From Pseudomonadota bacterium (GTDB taxonomy: Bacteria; Pseudomonadota; Gammaproteobacteria; Burkholderiales; Methylophilaceae), in the NCBI GenBank assembly GCA_020053735.1, contig JAGVMP010000011.1, positions 62,001 through 126,000 of the forward strand: 64,000 nt of DNA, in the 5' to 3' direction. This document shows, piece by piece, positions 24,999-33,641 of this stretch. Numbering within the stretch: the first letter of the stretch is position 1; the number at the start of each line of letters is the position of its first letter. The position numbers and the translations under genes are program-made. The notes beneath the pieces are model-generated. The model saw only the letters and a program-made list of their open reading frames with translations, did not search any database and was not told the origin of the DNA.

Positions 24999-26003
24999 AT
25001 GCGAATTTGTAGTATTTTCATTATTAGTAGTCTAGCCTTGAGTATTGGGCTATGCAAGCCCGTATTTGCTGAAGAAATACCTAATTGGAGAGAAAATTTT
25101 AAGCTGGGTGGATTTAGTAGCGCAGGCATCACAATCAATCGCGATGAAAGCCCAGAAGCAGCAATAAATGAAGTTAGCTTACTGCTCACATGGGCTAACG
25201 ATTCACGTTTAAGTTTCTTTAGTGAACTAGAGCTGGAGCGGCCGTTGAGTTGGGGAGATGATGAAGAATTTAGCCGAAAAGAAGGTAGATTGGATTTAGA
25301 ACGTTTTTACTTTGATTACAATATTTCAGAAAAAATGAATTTCCGTGCAGGTCGTTTTTTAACACCCAACAGCCGCTGGAATCTTTTGCGTGCGCCTCCA
25401 CTGGTATGGACAAGTTCACGCCCACTTGCCACCTCAAGGCTATTCCCTACCAGAACAGATGGTTTAATGGTGCATGGCGCCGTACCTTTTAAAAACAGTG
25501 CCTTTGAGTACAGGCTATTCGCAGAACTTTTAGAAGATCAAGAGCAAGATAATAATGAATTGCAATTTGAGCGGGTGCGTGGCGCTCGTTTCAGTTTAAA
25601 AAGTGATTCGGACATAGGTATTTCGCTGGTTTCCTTCACTGAAAAAGGTGTCAATGAAGGTAATTACCGCATGTTAGGCCTGGATTATCTGACACATTTT
25701 AAAGAGATAGAAGTCAGTGCTGAAGGCTTTCAAAGGTTTGATACTGATAATAAAGATGGCGGCAGTGGTGCATATGTACAGACTGCTGTGCCACTCAGTT
25801 CAGTAGGTTTTCAAGATTGGTATTGGATTACACGGCTGGAGACATTTCAACGCCCAAATGAAGGATCTTTTGAGCGTTGGCTGTTGGGGGCAACTTGGCG
25901 GATTAAACCTACACAACTGCTAAAACTAGAGTTTATAGGTGGCAGTGGCGACCAGCCTGAATCCCCTCGTGGGTTTACTGCTTCATTTGCACTGTTTTTT
26001 TAA
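24999..26003 (+). CDS. Outer-membrane beta-barrel (porin-like) protein, copy A
   Basis: The protein has a signal peptide ending near KPVFAEE and a mature region rich in alternating amphipathic strands ending in FTASFALFF, the terminal Phe typical of outer-membrane barrels. Segments such as FYFDYNISEKMNFRAGRFLTP and DWYWITRLETFQRP suggest a 12-16-stranded porin-like channel, about 334 residues. I chose ATG 24999 because GAGG lies seven bases upstream; an in-frame TTG at 24987 is less likely. It is divergent from the kinase and is followed by a binding-protein gene after 12 bases. The solute is unknown. Confidence 0.75.
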   Translation: MRICSIFIISSLALSIGLCKPVFAEEIPNWRENFKLGGFSSAGITINRDESPEAAINEVSLLLTWANDSRLSFFSELELERPLSWGDDEEFSRKEGRLDLERFYFDYNISEKMNFRAGRFLTPNSRWNLLRAPPLVWTSSRPLATSRLFPTRTDGLMVHGAVPFKNSAFEYRLFAELLEDQEQDNNELQFERVRGARFSLKSDSDIGISLVSFTEKGVNEGNYRMLGLDYLTHFKEIEVSAEGFQRFDTDNKDGGSGAYVQTAVPLSSVGFQDWYWITRLETFQRPNEGSFERWLLGATWRIKPTQLLKLEFIGGSGDQPESPRGFTASFALFF

Positions 26004-26015
26004 CGGTGTAATGTC

Positions 26016-26504
26016 GTGCATTATTTAACGACCATTGTCTTAATGCTCTCAATAATGGCATCATTTAATGCCTTTGCTAATGAACGCCAGCCAGTTATTG
26101 CAGTTGTGGTGGATGGTAAGGAAAATGTGGCAGAGTTAAAATTTACCAGTAACGAGCTACGTTTATTTTATTGGCGCAAACAATTGTTCTGGCCTATGGG
26201 TCGCAGGATTAAGCCTGTTAATCTGACTGCTGAACATTCGTTGCGCCTGCAGTTCTCTCAAATTGTATTAGGTAGCACTCCAAAAAAGCAGATTGATTAT
26301 TGGAATGGTTTGTACTTTGACGGCATATCTCCACCCTACTCGGTTAATTCCGAAGAGGCAGTTTTACGTTACGTATCACAAACTGACGGCGCTATTGGTT
26401 ACTTGAATGCCTGCAAAATAGACCATCGTGTAAAACCTTTAGCTTGGATCATAAATAATCAAATTAGTATGAGTGAACCAGCTACAAATAACTGTGATAA
26501 ATAG
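26016..26504 (+). CDS. Small phosphate-binding-protein-like periplasmic protein, copy A
   Basis: The 162-residue protein has a signal peptide (ending near NAFA) and a short PstS-like region: FTSNELRLFYWRKQLFWPMG, the YWNGLYFDGISPP segment and a final VSQTDGAIGYLNA. These resemble the short PstS-like substrate-binding domains in which a glycine-rich IGY segment closes the ligand site. The two small lobes should bind a phosphate-like anion or report it to the adjacent kinase. The start is GTG at 26016; the duplicate at 41720 has ATG. No ABC permease is nearby, so sensing is more likely than uptake. Confidence 0.68.
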   Translation: MHYLTTIVLMLSIMASFNAFANERQPVIAVVVDGKENVAELKFTSNELRLFYWRKQLFWPMGRRIKPVNLTAEHSLRLQFSQIVLGSTPKKQIDYWNGLYFDGISPPYSVNSEEAVLRYVSQTDGAIGYLNACKIDHRVKPLAWIINNQISMSEPATNNCDK

Positions 26505-26510
26505 TGAGAG

Positions 26511-26933
26511 TTACTTTTTAGAAATAACCACAATTCCAGCAAGAATTAATAGGGATCCGCAAGCAATGCGCCAAGTAATTGCTTCTTTGAGTAGCCACCA
26601 AGCCAGTAGTATGGCTATCACCACACTGCCCTTGTCTATTAAAGCAACTGTTGCTACATCGCCTAATTTAAGTGCTTTGTAATAAAAAATCCAAGACCCC
26701 GCTGTGGTTAATGCCGATAAACCAAGCCAAATATAATTGACTTTTTGTAATGCTTTGAAGTCCATTGATGTTGAAGAGAAAAATGCAAATACCAATATAA
26801 ACCCACACACAAAAAGTGTGCGAATCATTAAACCCAGTTCAGCTGAAATACCAACTAAACCCTGCTTTGCAATCACAGAAGTAAAGCCTGCAAAGCACGC
26901 CGAAATAATTGCGTAAATAACCCAATGCTTCAT
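26511..26933 (-). CDS. EamA/DMT-family membrane transporter (single-domain)
   Basis: The 140-residue protein has about five membrane segments and one EamA repeat (NYIWLGLSALTTAGSWIFYY, then AWWLLKEAITWRIACGSLLI). Such half-size transporters usually dimerise in opposite orientation. The substrate is unknown. It is convergent with the binding-protein gene, only six bases away. The corresponding gene in copy B (42213-42450) is a pseudogene with three in-frame stops, so this is probably the only working copy in the window. Confidence 0.8.
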   Translation of the reverse strand: MKHWVIYAIISACFAGFTSVIAKQGLVGISAELGLMIRTLFVCGFILVFAFFSSTSMDFKALQKVNYIWLGLSALTTAGSWIFYYKALKLGDVATVALIDKGSVVIAILLAWWLLKEAITWRIACGSLLILAGIVVISKK

Positions 26934-26992
26934 TTTAATTCAGCTACTTTTTTTAATTTTTAATTGCATTATCTAGGTACTAATTATTGTAT

Positions 26993-27385
26993 TTACTCAA
27001 CATAGATTTTATAACTTTCATAGCATAATACCCACAGAGAATAAACCGTGATTCTCCCCCAAAAATCAACAAATACAATAGTGTTTGGTGTGTTACTAAT
27101 TTGATTGAAGTATGCTAGTAGCAGAAACAATGGAATGTTTAGGCTGACTATAATCAACACTAAATTCCTTAACGGCCTTGATGAAGAAATGTATTTTATA
27201 TACAACGCAAAGCCAATAAACCACATCGAATAAACAGTAAACCTGCCCCAAAAATCAATAAACACAGCTGCATTAGCAGAGGTGCTCAGCAAATGCAAAT
27301 ATGCCATTGCGAGAAACATTATTGTGTTTGTTACAACCAATAAACCGAAAAAGTTTTTTAAATAATCGTTTTTCTTAATAATCAT
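26993..27385 (-). CDS. Four-helix membrane protein with internal repeat
   Basis: The protein has about 130 residues and four membrane helices in two similar halves: VFIDFWGRFTVYSMWFI in the first and VFVDFWGRITVYSLWVL in the second. The repeat suggests an internal duplication. I do not recognise a family. AGGAA lies just upstream of ATG 27385, so I prefer this start to the one at 27403. It sits between the EamA gene and the COG4705-type gene in the same orientation. Confidence 0.6.
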   Translation of the reverse strand: MIIKKNDYLKNFFGLLVVTNTIMFLAMAYLHLLSTSANAAVFIDFWGRFTVYSMWFIGFALYIKYISSSRPLRNLVLIIVSLNIPLFLLLAYFNQISNTPNTIVFVDFWGRITVYSLWVLCYESYKIYVE

Positions 27386-27433
27386 TGAATTTCCTAAAAG
27401 CATAAAAATTTATTTAAACAATTCATTATAAAG

Positions 27434-28195
27434 TTAATGCGCACCTGCTTTAGCTGCACGTTGTGGGAAAAAGAGTATGCAAACTACAATCACAAATAAT
27501 AAAGCAGCTGAAGCCGAAAAACGACTTAGATCTAGACCGCCTTTGGCAATTGGCTTATCAAGAAAATCGCCTACCACCGCACCCAGTGGGCGGGTTAAAA
27601 TAAACGCTGCCCAAAACAAAGCTGTTTTGGATACGCTTGTAAAATAATACGCTAACGCAATTGCCACCAGTAGCCCACCAAAAATAAGCGCAGCGCCTAT
27701 ATAACCCAGCCCAGCCGTATCGGCCGTCCAATCACCTAGCGCGGTGCCGAGCGTTTGCGAAAACATGATAGTCACCCAATAAAACATCTCTGCCTTTGGA
27801 GTGCTCACAGTGTTAACTGATACTGAGCCTAGCGTTTTGTACCAAACCATTAAAGAGGCCAATAGCAAACCGAACAGAAGTGTAGACCCGCCTGTATAGC
27901 CAATCCCTAAAGAGCGTGTTGCAAAGTCGGCCAAAGTTGTACCCACCGTTGTAGTTGCAATAATAGTTAACCAATATAAATAGGGGTGGAATTGCTTGGC
28001 TTTAATTTGCGCCGTTACTGCAATTATAAAAATGGCTGCAAAAATAAATGTACTAACTAAGTAGCCCAAATTTAGCGACATAGACATCGCATCACCCGCT
28101 GTTTCACCTAAAGTAGTGGCAAAAATCTTAATTACCCAAAAAATTAGTGTTAGCTCAGGTACTTTGCTTAAAGCATATTTGCTTGCATTATCCAT
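27434..28195 (-). CDS. COG4705-like membrane protein with repeated TLGxxxGD motif
   Basis: The 253-residue membrane protein has about eight helices. The repeated helix-end motif TLGETAGD, TLADFATR, TLGALGDW and PLGAVVGDF occurs four times, which is typical of COG4705 membrane proteins. In other bacteria this family is often found with PepSY proteins and QseBC-type two-component genes, as here. The function is not known to me. AAGGA precedes ATG 28195. Confidence 0.75.
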   Translation of the reverse strand: MDNASKYALSKVPELTLIFWVIKIFATTLGETAGDAMSMSLNLGYLVSTFIFAAIFIIAVTAQIKAKQFHPYLYWLTIIATTTVGTTLADFATRSLGIGYTGGSTLLFGLLLASLMVWYKTLGSVSVNTVSTPKAEMFYWVTIMFSQTLGTALGDWTADTAGLGYIGAALIFGGLLVAIALAYYFTSVSKTALFWAAFILTRPLGAVVGDFLDKPIAKGGLDLSRFSASAALLFVIVVCILFFPQRAAKAGAH

Positions 28196-28281
28196 GATCA
28201 AATCCTTGCAATTAATTAACTTGATTGTCTGAAAAATAATTAAGCATAACCTTCTCGCATGAGAAAGTTATGCTGCCTTGC

Positions 28282-28623
28282 TTAGCTAGGTCTTACTTTT
28301 TTGCCATCATTGCCGTCTTTTTCATCACTCTCATTTTCGACTGTATTTTCTAAAACTTTACCAGTCTGAGCATCAATACTCACTTCATGCGAAGCCTTGC
28401 CTACTTCTATCTCAAAAGAATAGCGAAGACTACCACTTTCTTGCTCTAACTCTTCTTCTGTGATTTTTCCAGGCTGGGTTTTCAATGCGATAGCACGCGC
28501 TTCAGCAATAGTTACCTTAGCATCTTTCGCCAATTTTTCACCTTCATAAGCATGTGCGCTTAAAATACCCGCCATAAGCATTATGCCCAAACCAGCTTTA
28601 ACAACTTTTTGATTTTTAAACAT
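28282..28623 (-). CDS. Secreted PepSY-domain protein
   Basis: The 113-residue protein has a signal peptide (to about ALSAHA) and one PepSY domain: ITEEELEQESGSLRYSFEIEV followed by the VSIDAQTGKVLENTVENE hairpin. PepSY proteins are periplasmic and often inhibit proteases or sense envelope conditions. AGGAG lies upstream of its ATG. It is located between the two-component genes and the COG4705 gene, all minus strand, with a candidate regulator site 69-87 bases upstream. Confidence 0.83.
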   Translation of the reverse strand: MFKNQKVVKAGLGIMLMAGILSAHAYEGEKLAKDAKVTIAEARAIALKTQPGKITEEELEQESGSLRYSFEIEVGKASHEVSIDAQTGKVLENTVENESDEKDGNDGKKVRPS

Positions 28624-28691
28624 CTTAAAATCTCCTAATATTAAAATAACATCACAAAATGTAATGCCATGGAGACATATTAAATGACCAA

Positions 28692-28710
28692 GACTTAACA
28701 GATACTTACA
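28692..28710 (-). promoter_or_regulatory. Candidate OmpR-family operator upstream of PepSY gene
   Basis: On the minus strand TGTAAGTATC is followed directly by TGTTAAGTC, two similar half-sites with a 10-base period, as expected for OmpR/QseB-type regulators. It lies 69-87 bases upstream of the PepSY start and just downstream of the QseBC-like pair, which suggests regulation by that pair. Sequence match only. Confidence 0.35.
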
Positions 28711-28741
28711 AACAAAGTCTTATAGAAAAATTAATATTAAA

Positions 28742-30070
28742 CTATTTGCCTAGTACGGTGTTTTCTGGAAATGTAATTGTCACGACCAAGCCTGTGCAGG
28801 TTAAATTATCAGAAAGTTCTAACTTGGCATCATGTGTTTGCGCAATATTGTGCACAATCGCTAGGCCAAGTCCGCTACCTGTAGTTTCAGTACCTTCACG
28901 CCTATAAAAACGAGTTAACACGCGCTCATGTTCCTCAGGCGGAATACCATGGCCATTGTCAGCAACGCATAAAACGATATCTTGTGCCTTACTCTTAACG
29001 CTCACGTTAATTTGACCAAAACTAGGGGTGTAACGGATGGCGTTATCAATCAGATTGCTAATCAAAATGCGTAAATTCTCTTGTTGACCTAATATCAAGA
29101 TATCGGGGCTTGCTTCTAATCTTAATTCGATATGCTTTATCGTCGCAAATGCCATAAAGTCTTGTACGGCTTTATGTGCTAAAGCACTTAAATTAACCGA
29201 TTCAAATTGCGAGGTTGCCGCTTGCACTTCGCTTCTGGCAAGGTTAAGCAATTGCCCAACCAAGTGAATACATCTATTTAAACGATTATTGAGTTTACTA
29301 AAGCCTATTTCCAACTGAGTGTCTTTATTGGCGCGCGCTGTTAATTGCAATTGCAGTTTAAGTGCAGTTAATGGCGTGCGTAACTCGTGTGCAGCATCGG
29401 CAATAAAGGCGCGTTGCGTCTGTATGGCTTGGTTTAAACGCTGCAATAGCTGATTAATCGCTGCTACCATAGGTTGCACTTCAATTGGCAAGTCAATTTC
29501 ATCTATGGGCTGCATAGCATCTTGGTGACGTTTAGCCACTGCCGATGCCACAGCTTGTAAAGGCCTTAAACTGCGCCCTACCACTAGCCAAATAAGCCCC
29601 GCTAATAGTGGAATAAGCATTAAAAAAGGCAGCAACATACGTGCCGCTAAGCTTGCTGCTAATTCATTACGTTCTTCTATAAGCTGCGCTACCTGTATAT
29701 GTTGCGCGTTGCGCTGCAAAATAAATATTCGCCATGCCTTATTTTGATAAGAAACCGTCTGTAAGCCAGCCAACTTGTAACGCGGCAAGGCACGTGCTGG
29801 TTTTGGGTTGTAAATAAGCCTTGATTGGGCATTCCATATTTGAATCAGGTTATCTTCTTCCAGCTCTTTATCGGTAGATTCTAAGGTGATGACATCATTT
29901 TGCACCTGTATCGACAAAGCAACTTGCTTGAGCTGATAATCAAACAACTCATTAATTTCTTCTTGCGCAATCCAATACAAACTTAGGCCAGCAATGCTAA
30001 TGGCGATTAACATGCCAAGGATTAACCAAAGCAACAAGCTACGCCGAATAGATTTGATATTGGATTTCAT
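28742..30070 (-). CDS. QseC/PmrB-like sensor histidine kinase
   Basis: The 442-residue kinase has two membrane helices (about 10-30 and 150-170) flanking a periplasmic region of about 120 residues, a HAMP region (LRPLQAVASAVAKRH), the phospho-His motif ADAAHELRTPLTAL, and ATPase motifs NLIDNAIRYTP, DNGHGIP and GSGLGLAIV. I chose ATG 30070, eight bases after the regulator stop; the longer frame to 30115 would overlap the regulator. It should act with the regulator encoded upstream and may control the PepSY/COG4705 genes. Confidence 0.88.
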   Translation of the reverse strand: MKSNIKSIRRSLLLWLILGMLIAISIAGLSLYWIAQEEINELFDYQLKQVALSIQVQNDVITLESTDKELEEDNLIQIWNAQSRLIYNPKPARALPRYKLAGLQTVSYQNKAWRIFILQRNAQHIQVAQLIEERNELAASLAARMLLPFLMLIPLLAGLIWLVVGRSLRPLQAVASAVAKRHQDAMQPIDEIDLPIEVQPMVAAINQLLQRLNQAIQTQRAFIADAAHELRTPLTALKLQLQLTARANKDTQLEIGFSKLNNRLNRCIHLVGQLLNLARSEVQAATSQFESVNLSALAHKAVQDFMAFATIKHIELRLEASPDILILGQQENLRILISNLIDNAIRYTPSFGQINVSVKSKAQDIVLCVADNGHGIPPEEHERVLTRFYRREGTETTGSGLGLAIVHNIAQTHDAKLELSDNLTCTGLVVTITFPENTVLGK

Positions 30071-30077
30071 GGTAGAT

Positions 30078-30740
30078 TTAATGGTGCTGCCACCTATAAC
30101 CAACACCGCGCACATTCACTATAAATTCTGCGCCTAGTTTTTTGCGCAATCGATGAATATGTACTTCCACACTATTGCTGGCAACCTCGTTTTGCCAACT
30201 ATAGAGTTTTTCTTCTAGCGCGGATAACGACATCACACGCCCTGGTGGATCAAGCAAAGCCAGCAACAATGCAAATTCGCGTGCTGATAAATTGATGAGT
30301 TGTTCATCAATAGTTACTTCAAAGGTGGCGGGGTTGCAACTAAGTGCCCCTACGGTAATAATAGGCTGTATGCGGCCACTATGGCGGCGTAACAGGGCGC
30401 GTAACCTTGCAAATAGCTCATCTAATTCAAACGGTTTAACTAAATAATCATCCGCGCCCGCATCTAAACCAGCAACCTTGTCTGCCAATCCATCACGTGC
30501 TGTTAAAATTAGTACGGGTTGAATGCCGCCTTGTTTCCGGTAATCTTTAAGTACTTGTAAACCCTGTTTTTTTGGCAAGCCTAAATCTAACAACAGCAAG
30601 TCATAAACACCGTTAGCTAAAGCCAACTCTGCACCAAGGCCATCTTTAACCCAATCTAGCGCATAATGTTCACTGGTAAGTGCTTCACTAATACTTTCAC
30701 CAATCATCGTATCGTCCTCTACCAACAGCAAACGCATCAA
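30078..30740 (-). CDS. OmpR-family response regulator (QseB/PmrA-like)
   Basis: The 220-residue regulator has a receiver domain (LLVEDDTMIG; phospho-Asp in LLLDLGLPKK near residue 51; Lys in LVKPFELDEL) and a winged-helix DNA-binding domain (SAREFALLLALL, then VEVHIHRLRKKL). It belongs to the QseB/PmrA/TctD group, which often controls envelope and LPS modification genes. It is transcribed with the kinase gene. Its spacer to the LtaS-like gene (30741-30925) is AT-rich without a clear promoter. Confidence 0.9.
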   Translation of the reverse strand: MMRLLLVEDDTMIGESISEALTSEHYALDWVKDGLGAELALANGVYDLLLLDLGLPKKQGLQVLKDYRKQGGIQPVLILTARDGLADKVAGLDAGADDYLVKPFELDELFARLRALLRRHSGRIQPIITVGALSCNPATFEVTIDEQLINLSAREFALLLALLDPPGRVMSLSALEEKLYSWQNEVASNSVEVHIHRLRKKLGAEFIVNVRGVGYRWQHH

Positions 30741-30925
30741 TTAATCCTATCACATTAAATTAGGCACAAAATTGACTAATCATTTCGATTCTTGCATAAA
30801 AGCAATGTTCTACTTCGATTTTGACAACTTTGACTTCATTTCTTGCTCTTTTTTTCCAATTTTATCATTAGCTTTGGACTCTAAATTTAAGAAGCAAGAT
30901 CGCACATTTGAGCCGAGGTCTTAAA

Positions 30926-32866
30926 TTACGGGTTTAAATTCTTCGATATTTTTAGTGCGCCAGTTTTAAATGCGTAATTAGCCGTTTGATAATAAGCAAT
31001 TGCTTCATTCAACAATAACTTATCCATTATTGTTGGTGTAGACTCCATAGTGATGGGATCAACCTTGTAAGCCTCTATTTTTTGTTTGGGGCTCAATACA
31101 ACCAGAGTATCATTTTTGTAATAGCCTAGCTCTTGATAATTGCTGATGAAAGCACGTGAAGCAATTTGCTCGGATTGATCTTCAAACAGCGACTGACCAA
31201 AAAAATGCTCGTCACCTTTCTTGCCCAACACATCTAGTAATGTTGGCACAATATCGATTTGGCTAGCCATACGGCTGTAATGACCTGCAGGCAACATATC
31301 TGGCGCGTAAAAAATTAGGGGAATATGATATTTAGCGACTGGCAGTTTGGTTTTACCAGCCACAGATGAACAATGGTCTGCCACAATCACAAATATGGTA
31401 TCTTTAAACCAAGGTTTTGTTTTGGCTTTTGCAATAAGCTGACCAATAGCGTAGTCAGTATATTTGACCGCACCTGCTCGATTGCCTTGTGGCAAATCAA
31501 TTCTACCTGTGGGATAAGTAAACGGGCGGTGGTTACTCGTCGTCATAATTTGTGCAAAAAATGGCTTACCTGTTTTGGATGTGGTATCTAGTTGCAATAT
31601 TGCATTATCAAATAGACTCTCATCATCTACGCCCCAAACATTTTCATGCCGTATGGTTTTTTTATCGAAATCAGTACGGTCTACCACTTTGTAGTTATTA
31701 CCTCTGTAATAAGCATTCATGTTATCAAAGTAGCCATAGCCACCGTAGATAAAGAATGTGTTGAAGCCTTGCGCTCCTAGCATTTCGCCAATCGTGGCCA
31801 AATGCTCATTATTAGGCCTGCGCACGATGGCTTGACCAGGAATAGGTGGAATTGCAATAGTGAGTGCGTCTAAGCCTCGTACCGTGCGCGTGCCAGTAGC
31901 AAAAATCTTGTCAAACATTAGCCCTTCTTTGGCTAATTTATCCATATTAGGTGTTAGGTTTTCTGTATTCCCATATGCGCCAACATAAGATGCTGAAAAA
32001 CTTTCTACAGACACTAATACAACATTTTTTGGACGGCGTTTAAAGTTTCCCATTTCGAACGTTTCAGCTTCGTCAACATCTTCTTTAAGTACGTTAGTCG
32101 TTAACTTTCTTTCAACTTCAAGGCCACGTAGAACTTTATCGGCTTTGGCTTGCGGAATCGTTTTATAAAACTGGTCGTAATCTAATTCATTGCGGCGCAT
32201 GGCGGAGGCCAAAGTAAACAAACCATTACCTGATAATTCATTGGCATAGGCGTTTTTACTAAATGCCATTTGATCAGCATTGGCAAATTGGTAGCTTAAT
32301 AGTGGCAAACCTAACAGCGCCAACAGGGTAATTGTTTTCTGTTTAGCCTGCATAGGATTATGTTTAAACGCAATAAATTTGTGCGCCAATAGCATCATGC
32401 CGACTGCTAACACAGCGATTGTTAGCACTATTAAAGGCACAGGATAAGACTCACGAATATTACCAACCACTTCATGGGTATAAATCAGATAATCGACAGC
32501 GATAAAATTGAATCTTGTAGTAAACTCTTGCCAAAATATGACTTCCGATATCACGCCAAATAACAGGCAAAAAGTAACGAACCAAGCAATTACCCATTTA
32601 AATAGGTTAAGCCAACGCTTGGTTCGCCAACGATTTGGCAAGACAATAGAGAGTAATAACCAAGGTACGATTAAATAAGCCAGTGTGCTTAGGTCGAACC
32701 ATAAACCACGACTCAACATTTTAATAGTTTGGCCAAGCGATAGCTGTGCTGGACCAACATCTACCCAAAGCGCTAGCCTCAGTAATAGCCATACGCTCAA
32801 AGCAATTAAGCCCAGAAAGACAGTGAAAGGTAACTCAATACGTGCGGATTTTAGTGTTTTTTGCAT
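30926..32866 (-). CDS. LtaS-like membrane sulfatase/phosphoglycerol transferase
   Basis: The 646-residue protein has five N-terminal membrane helices (to about residue 200) and a periplasmic alkaline-phosphatase-fold domain. Key parts are LVSVESFSASYVG (metal site), GTRTVRGLDAL with the likely nucleophile Thr, and VADHCSSVAG (metal His). It belongs to the LtaS/MdoB/OpgB-like group that transfers phosphoglycerol or phosphoethanolamine to glycans or lipids. In a Gram-negative the likely target is an envelope glucan or lipid A. It is the last gene of the sulfatase-PAP2 operon of copy A and is replaced by GtrA/GT2/GT39 genes in copy B. Confidence 0.85.
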   Translation of the reverse strand: MQKTLKSARIELPFTVFLGLIALSVWLLLRLALWVDVGPAQLSLGQTIKMLSRGLWFDLSTLAYLIVPWLLLSIVLPNRWRTKRWLNLFKWVIAWFVTFCLLFGVISEVIFWQEFTTRFNFIAVDYLIYTHEVVGNIRESYPVPLIVLTIAVLAVGMMLLAHKFIAFKHNPMQAKQKTITLLALLGLPLLSYQFANADQMAFSKNAYANELSGNGLFTLASAMRRNELDYDQFYKTIPQAKADKVLRGLEVERKLTTNVLKEDVDEAETFEMGNFKRRPKNVVLVSVESFSASYVGAYGNTENLTPNMDKLAKEGLMFDKIFATGTRTVRGLDALTIAIPPIPGQAIVRRPNNEHLATIGEMLGAQGFNTFFIYGGYGYFDNMNAYYRGNNYKVVDRTDFDKKTIRHENVWGVDDESLFDNAILQLDTTSKTGKPFFAQIMTTSNHRPFTYPTGRIDLPQGNRAGAVKYTDYAIGQLIAKAKTKPWFKDTIFVIVADHCSSVAGKTKLPVAKYHIPLIFYAPDMLPAGHYSRMASQIDIVPTLLDVLGKKGDEHFFGQSLFEDQSEQIASRAFISNYQELGYYKNDTLVVLSPKQKIEAYKVDPITMESTPTIMDKLLLNEAIAYYQTANYAFKTGALKISKNLNP

Positions 32867-32898
32867 AAGATACTTATCGATAAAGTTAATTAGGTAAA

Positions 32899-33639
32899 TT
32901 AATAGGTGAAATCAAGCGATCTATACTCAGTTTGTTTCTTTATGACGAGATTAGGCATGCAGCAAGCACTAAGGATTAATAAAACCAACCAAACCACCCA
33001 AGCCGACCAAAGACTGTGCGATAAAAAATGAGCACCACGTAGCATTTGTGTCCACCCCATTACAAAACCCAGCATGAGAGAAATTACTAAACTGACATAG
33101 GCAAATATCGGATGAGTACGTCTGAATGCAAAAAAGAATGCCATCAATGCAAAACCACCGCTGGCATGCCCTCCTGGCCAGCAATGCCCTGCCATTTCCC
33201 CTTTTGGCAAGTTAGCGAACAATGGATAAAATGGAAAGTTGCCACCAAACTGGATTAAATCCCATGGGCATGCATGCATGCTTTGGCTTTTGAGAATGGA
33301 GACTGCAAGCGTGCTCAACATCATGCCTGCAAAAGACCAAATTAATTGACGCCGGACCAAAGCAGATAATTTTAATTTGTGGCCAAATGTGGCTAAAAAA
33401 AGCGTCATTAATGCAATAAAAATTACAAAATTGCGCAATCCTACATGCATGACTTGTGTTAAAAACGCATCATTCTTCAAACTGAAAATTTTATTGTCTA
33501 CATCGTAGTAAGGGCTGATTAAATCAAAATCTAAGTTGGTTTTTGGATAAACCCACAGTAGCAATACTGCACAAGCAATCAAATAAAACACTTGCTTAAT
33601 GTGCCAAGTAGCGAAAGGTGATAACTTGTTGATAAACAT
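32899..33639 (-). CDS. PAP2-family membrane phosphatase, copy A
   Basis: The 246-residue protein has six membrane helices and PAP2 motifs: CPWDLIQFGG, PGGHASGG (the PSGH signature with Gly for Ser) and RGAHFLSHSLWSA (catalytic His). PAP2 enzymes of this LpxE/LpxT-like type remove or move phosphate on lipid A, undecaprenyl phosphate or phosphatidyl lipids in the periplasm. It is two bases downstream of the sulfatase gene and 32 bases upstream of the LtaS-like gene, so the three form one operon. A near copy is at 45344. Confidence 0.85.
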   Translation of the reverse strand: MFINKLSPFATWHIKQVFYLIACAVLLLWVYPKTNLDFDLISPYYDVDNKIFSLKNDAFLTQVMHVGLRNFVIFIALMTLFLATFGHKLKLSALVRRQLIWSFAGMMLSTLAVSILKSQSMHACPWDLIQFGGNFPFYPLFANLPKGEMAGHCWPGGHASGGFALMAFFFAFRRTHPIFAYVSLVISLMLGFVMGWTQMLRGAHFLSHSLWSAWVVWLVLLILSACCMPNLVIKKQTEYRSLDFTY

Positions 33640-33641
33640 GA

